Shown here: positions 58,861 to 64,000 of the stretch, one piece after another | How the letters are laid out: every line of letters begins with the position of its first letter | Numbering within the stretch: position 1 is the first letter of the stretch | Assembly: GCA_000818945.1 (NCBI GenBank) | Contig: KN805454.1 | Coordinates: 50,290-114,289, forward strand | Reading direction: 5' to 3' | Source: Schizochytrium sp. CCTCC M209059 | Lineage: Eukaryota; Sar; Bigyra; Thraustochytrida; Thraustochytriidae | Length of the DNA stretch: 64,000 nt | Notes under the pieces: generated by a model | What the model saw: the letters and a program-made list of their open reading frames with translations, nothing else | Database searches by the model: none | What the model was told of the DNA's origin: nothing | Program-made: the position numbers and the translations under genes

Positions 58861-61800
58861 GATGGGCGACGACAGTGTGCTGCGGAATTCCGATTTGCGA
58901 GTGTCTGCAAGCCAGTCTCTGCAATCTAGCTTGTCCCTGCTGTTTCATGACTGGCTTCCTCTAATAGAGGGACCGTCTCTGGATCAAGGAGGTGAGGGGG
59001 GTCAGACTTGTCACCATACCGCAGCGACTCTAGAAGCCTAGCTAAGACAGATCAGTTCAACAATAGACTTTCCCTTTGAGGACTTTTTTTAATCAATCGC
59101 ATTGCGCCAAGATTTTTCTCTTGGACAGTAGTTTCACCGGTAAAACCGTTCGCGCGGATGGGGCTTCCTGAGAGAAGCCATCACTGCGAACCAGGCACCC
59201 TAAGGCCTTCCTGGTTCAGCCATGTGCACATTGCAAAGTATCGTTGGCATGCCAGGCTTTTTCACTCGCCAAATTAAGCCGTTTGCAGCCATGTTTACGT
59301 TGCAGCAATTGGGGCCCATGAGCTTTGCGCAGCAAATAAATAAAACAACGCACGGGCGAGTCCCGTCGAGGTTTTCTTTTACTCGCAGTACCCCGAGCAG
59401 GTCCGCAGCTTCCACCAGCACGCACCGCGTGCTGGTGCTGACTCGAAACGCTGCGATCGGTTGCCTGCTTCCGCTACTCACACGAGTGTGTTGGCGCCGA
59501 ATTGGGAACGTAGCAAGGCTTCTCTCTCCAGCCACGCGATCGCTCGCTTGTGATGCGCCAGCGCAGCGAAACCCGCCGCGCTTGGCCTGGCGGCGAGAAC
59601 GCGTACCGACCCGGGTTTTATTCGTTGTCGCAGATGCTACCGACATGCGAAGCAAGAAAGCAAGGTGTGGGCATAATCGAAAGCCCATGCACCACAGCCG
59701 CTCGCTCGCCACCGATTCGATCGACAATTGAGTTTCCCGAAAGGCTTGGGAAGTCCACAGCCCAGAGGAAGCCAACAGCTTTCCGAGAGCTGTGAGACAA
59801 TAATGTGAAGCGGGGCCTTGTCCCCCAGCGGCTGTGGGCGCGGGTCTACCCGCCAGCGACGTTGGAGGGCGGGCCGTTGGAGGCTAATCGTCGAAGGGAG
59901 CCGGAGACGCGGACGCCGATGCCGTCACGGTGGAGCGAAGGGAGGGGCATCGCTAGGTGCTGGCCGCCGGCCGCATGAGCGCGCGCTGCGGCAGCTTTTA
60001 ATAACTCTATGGCAGAGCTCCCCCGCTTCTGTAACCGCTAGGGCTGCGTACTTCAGGCCTGAAGATTGCCGCACGCTTTGCAGCCCTGTGCCACCATACA
60101 TGTGCGAGCTAACCGTTGACCTGTGCACAGACTTCTGGCTGGCGGGGCGGTTTGAGCACCCGCTTCGTTCATGTTCATGGGCGATCGCAGCCCACTTCGC
60201 TGGCATACGGATGAGACGCTCGCTTACCTATTTAACCGACCCACCGACCGACTGAGCAACCGGGACTTCTCAGGTCGCCCCGGCGTGAGCATCCGTCGCG
60301 ACTCAACTCGTAGCGGCAGACAGAATTCTAGTAGGCATAAGCGAGTAACTTGATGTGTGCTATGCCCCGCGCGAGCTGGAAAACATATGCACAAACGGAC
60401 ACGCGTGGCCGGCGTTGGCGTGAGGGCGCTCCGAGCCGGTGATCGACCGTAAGTCGGCCCGGGTGGGTAAAGCAGAAGGCCAAGAACGGCTCGCGAAGGC
60501 TGCCCAGCCTGCCCAGCCTGCCAGCCAGCCTGCGTGCGACCCGCCCCCTTGTCCCCTTGCTACAACTGGACGACTGCGACTCGGGACCTGGGTGTTGGAA
60601 AGACAGGAAAGACAGGCAAAGGGAGTGACATGTGAGTAGTCTGTCTGTCTGTCTGTCTGTCGAAGGGCGAAAGACCTCGCTCGGCCTCGTGGCGGTTGGA
60701 CGCGCGTGCCGGCCTCTGGCAGCCTGAACATCGATGCCAGGAAGCGCTCCGCGGGAGGCCCGAGCTCGAGCAGCCGCGGCCGAAATAGCCTTGGCATGGC
60801 GCGGCGACATTCGTCTGCCCGAGCGCTAGCTAGCTAGCCGTGCTGGCGAGGAACCAGCTCAGGGACTCTTGTTCGTGCGTTGGAAAGATCGACGCAACGC
60901 GACGCGACGCGACGCGATACAACGCGATACAGAGGGGGCCGATCGCTCGAGGCGGCATGCTGCCTGCCTTCAAAGCAGCAGGATGGTCGGTTGGTCGGCC
61001 GGTCGGTCGGTCGGTCGGTCGGTCGGTCGGTCCGTAGCTCTGCCGGCCCCCGCGGCCTGAGGGCTGGCATGAGACTGTTCACGCAATAAATGCTTTTCGC
61101 GCGTGATCTAGGGTTGAGCCGTTTACGTCAATCGATCGGTCGATCAATCGACCATGGCGATCGCGATCGATTCGAACGGACGGGGGCGTCCCTAGCTAGC
61201 TTGCTCGCTAGCGTCGACTGCCCCCCGCGTCATCTTGGCTGCCCGGTTCCCCGTCGTTCTGGAGGTCCTTCCCAAGCCTGCGTCTCAGCCTGCCTGCACC
61301 CAGTGAACCACCCGTCTACGTTTACACAGATACACATTCACTTGCTTTCGCTGTTACGAGCCACGCACGCACAGACACACACACGCGCGCGTGCGAACTT
61401 CTTCTTTCGCAGCTTGCAACGGCCACTTCCACGTTCCAGAGCCGAGTGCGTGCGTCGCCTCACTCGAGCCAGACGATCGATCAAGATCCCGCGAGAGGGA
61501 AGCGCCAATGCGAGCTTCGTGCTTGCCTGTCTCGACGGCCCGGACGCCCGCCTGGCTCGCCCCGCCTGGCCGTTGGGCCTGCGGACGCGGGCCGTCGTCT
61601 TCGTGCGCAAAGTGAGGAGCTCGCGAGCTGAATCCGGGAGTGTGCGCTTTCGGTTTGCTTGCGGCTTGGACACCCGCGCCGTTTAAAGAGGCGCGAAGGA
61701 AGGAAGGATAGATGGATGGATGGCTACGGATGGGAGGAGCCTGTCTCGACAGACACGACGGGACCCGCTTGGTTGACGACATGCGCCAGCTTGAGCTTAG

Positions 61801-63575
61801 CTTGACTCTGGAAACTGGGAGAGGGGGACGGACGGTGCAACCTAGCAGCAGCAGCAGCAGCAGCAGCAGGCTGCGCTCGACCAGGACTAGAAATGATGGT
61901 TCGCTGGCTGGAGATGCAGATCAATTTTTTTAAGGAGTTCAGAGTTGGCCCCGGAAAGCTTGTTTCAAAACCTCTTTACTTAGAGAGAAATGCTCGTTCG
62001 CGTCGCTACCTAGCACATCGAGGTCTATACTCAGAACAAATTGCGCCACAATTAGGCGACTCGTCAACGAGAGAAACTGCCCAAGAAGGCAGGCTAGAAA
62101 TTCATCTCCCCGCCCCTCCCCTCTTCCCCACCGCTTCCTTTTTATAACTGATTATCCACCCGCACAGAACGAGAATTTTCGTCCGAAACGGAGAAGTAGG
62201 AACTTTGATTTTTTCTCACGACACGCTGGGTTGTGGTCCGAACGTGAGATGTGACACAGATATGTCGTTTGACTTCTGCTATCGCGTGTAATTTGTCGAA
62301 AATGTAGTTGCAATCGATCGTATGAGAAGGTTAACTTGTTTCAGAGGATTATGGCTGCTGCCTCAGCGTTATCTTTTATCATAAGAGTGCTCGCGTCGAC
62401 TGATCATACCAGCCCAGAGGCTAGATTGTAAAGAACGATCGCCCTCTAATCGCACTCTGTAGTTTTCCATGCTCTGTAATTTACCATGTCTCCATGATTT
62501 TATGGAACGCATGGCGAAGCAAGAGAGAAACGCTGATAGGTGCTCTTGCTTCTGTACTTTGGTCCAAGTATGTATCCTCGTCCGCTTTAATGCGACACCG
62601 GAGAAGTCTACAATGTCTAAAGCATTCAAGGCGAGAAACATGCAAATGAGAACTTCCCAGCTCCCTCTTTGTTCCCCGAAAGTTCAAGAAATGCTTGGCG
62701 TCATAATTAAGTTGAGCCTGAGAACCTGACAAAAATGTAGAATTGTTAATTAATGAAGATAGACCCTCGACCTTGGCAAAAAAAAATCGCATGTAGTAGC
62801 TCGCGAATCGGGTCTAGCGAGGCGTAGGGTGAAAAATGATAACAACAAAAGTGCCTTTGCTCCGGGAACATGCAAGAGCTAATATACAGTTCAGACATCG
62901 TCGCGTGCAATCCAAAGAGGAAGCACATCTCTTGCCGGAAGTCGCCCGCGATGGCTCTGGCGGGGTGCCCCGGCATCTTGAGGATTACTCGATGAGAAGC
63001 GATTGAGTCTTGCCCCAATTCTTGCACCTGCTGAGATACTTCGGCGGACCATCGTCGTCGATGCTGGGCCGATTGTTTCTTCTTCAGTCTCTATAGCTCT
63101 TCGGTGGACCGAGTTTTGTTCCTCGACATTGTGATTCGCAGAATTCTGTCCACGTCCCGTAGGCCGCCAGATAGGGGACATTTCATCGTCGAGACGCATT
63201 TCCTCGCCATCCGAATTCACATCTCTAATGAACTTTGCCCCGATAAAGCCTTGCAAGCCAAGGGGGTTCGAAACAGTTCTCCGTAAGCGCCCGCCTTCTT
63301 GTACTCTTCCTCTTCTTCTCCCCCTCCTCCTTCTCCGTGCATAGGCTCATGAGCGCGTTCTGCGTTCGTCGGCGCCGACCCAACAACATTGGCGCGCTGC
63401 TGTGGCCTGTGCGGCATCTCCGACACCAGTTCCTCGAGTGCGTGCGCGGTGCTGCTAGCTGCTAGCTGCTGCGCGCCTCCTCGCCTCGTCGCTCGCGTCT
63501 CCCGTGGCTCTCCCTGCGCCTAGACCACCACGCCAAGCCCCGGACCTGCCTCGGGCATTGCGCGTTTGCTCGCTT

Positions 63576-64000
63576 GCTTTGCTTTGCTTTGCTTTGCTTT
63601 GCTTTGCTTTGCTTTGCTTTGCTTTGCTTTGCTTTGCTTTGCTTTGCTTTGCTTTGCTTTGCTTTGCTTTGCTTTGCTTTGCTTTGCTTTGCTTTGCTTT
63701 GCTTTGCTTTGCTTTGCTTTGCTTTGCTTTGCTTTGCTTTGCTTTGCTTTGCTTTGCTTTGCTTTGCTTTGCTTTGCTTTGCTTTGCTTTGCTTTGCTTT
63801 GCTTTGCTTTGCTTTGCTTTGCTTTGCTTTGCTTTGCTTTGCTTTGCTTTGCTTTGCTTTGCTTTGCTTTGCTTTGCTTTGCTTTGCTTTGCTTTGCTTT
63901 GCTTTGCTTTGCTTTGCTTTGCTTTGCTTTGCTTTGCTTTGCTTTGCTTTGCTTTGCTTTGCTTTGCTTTGCTTTGCTTTGCTTTGCTTTGCTTTGCTTT
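63576..64000. repeat. (GCTTT)n pentanucleotide satellite reaching the window end
   Basis: At least 85 perfect copies of GCTTT (AAAGC on the other strand), with no visible interruption, continuing past the edge. This is the longest tandem array in the window. It is not a TTAGGG-type telomere repeat. Confidence 0.98.

Larger units (their letters stand above)
54289..63575. other. Gene-poor, repeat-rich region before the satellite
   Basis: 9.3 kb without a convincing large gene, in contrast to about one gene per 2.3 kb before it. It contains degenerate tandem repeats: (TGCTGCGCTG)n-like at about 54918-54980, TGGCATGGCG-like at about 56950-57033, GACGC at 60896-60918, (TCTG)n at 60641-60660, (GGTC)n at about 60983-61033 and (CAG)n at about 61845-61869. 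It also has GGCCGGCC and CGATCGAT-type palindromic clusters. Open frames are short and domain-free. Two small frames are listed separately. No transposase, reverse transcriptase or rRNA was seen. Confidence 0.6.

Noticed and set aside
59200..59775. 191-codon open frame on the minus strand
   Set aside because: No domain, irregular composition, and a location in the gene-poor region; it could be chance.
62891..63417. Two overlapping minus-strand frames that might be spliced together (MPHRPQQ.. and ..NPLGLQGFIGAKFIRDV)
   Set aside because: No convincing donor-acceptor pair joins them, and no family was recognised. They may still be a real gene next to the satellite.
63576..64000. GCTTT array as a telomere
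   Set aside because: The unit is not a known telomere repeat (usually TTAGGG-like) and the window edge need not be a chromosome end.

Overview
The window is nuclear DNA of a single-celled eukaryote. It has intron-poor protein genes with GT-AG introns, an eS6 ribosomal protein, a retinoblastoma homologue, a three-repeat MYB, a BET-type bromodomain protein and flagellar proteins. GC-rich genes, very few introns, RB/3R-MYB cell-cycle control and radial-spoke proteins together suggest a zoospore-forming stramenopile, possibly a labyrinthulomycete (thraustochytrid). That placement is inference; no marker gene here fixes it. A 160-base run of N (28525-28684) shows that this is a draft assembly.

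Layout, left to right. (1) 1-17 kb, regulation: RB-related protein (+), WDR91-like endosomal protein (-), 3R-MYB (-), eS6 (+), a membrane-anchored sulfotransferase (+) and a bromodomain-NET protein (-). (2) 19-36 kb, mixed housekeeping: an atypical kinase, a coiled-coil protein, ARMC2 (radial-spoke transport), an unknown protein sharing its promoter region, a tail-anchored TPR protein, a class II aldolase-like protein with two introns and a predicted mitochondrial leader, a small membrane protein, a four-EF-hand protein and a CaMK-like kinase fused to two C-terminal cyclic-nucleotide-binding domains. (3) 36-54 kb: a tiny RIIa-domain (RSP11/ropporin-like) protein, a coiled-coil/RRM-like protein, then three ribosome-biogenesis genes (RRP1/Nop52 and BMS1 head to head, NSUN5/Rcm1 further on), a REEP/HVA22 ER-shaping protein, a large coiled-coil protein, a small unknown protein and a second atypical kinase. 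(4) 54.3-64 kb: almost no convincing genes, many simple repeats, ending in at least 425 bp of uninterrupted GCTTT satellite.

Functional themes: cell-cycle transcription (RB, 3R-MYB, BET), ribosome production (eS6, RRP1, BMS1, NSUN5), flagellar radial spokes (ARMC2, RIIa protein) and calcium/cyclic-nucleotide signalling (EF-hand protein, kinase-CNB fusion). Non-coding DNA carries recurrent short motifs not explained by the genes: a CAAGTG(S)(R)GAATG / ATAGCGCANTTGCSG pair, a TAGGCCTA element, and two 12-bp perfect palindromes of the form CGTTWCGWAACG between RRP1 and BMS1.

All names rest on reading protein motifs by eye; no database search was possible. Starts were moved to the first ATG wherever the longest open frame began at a non-ATG codon.
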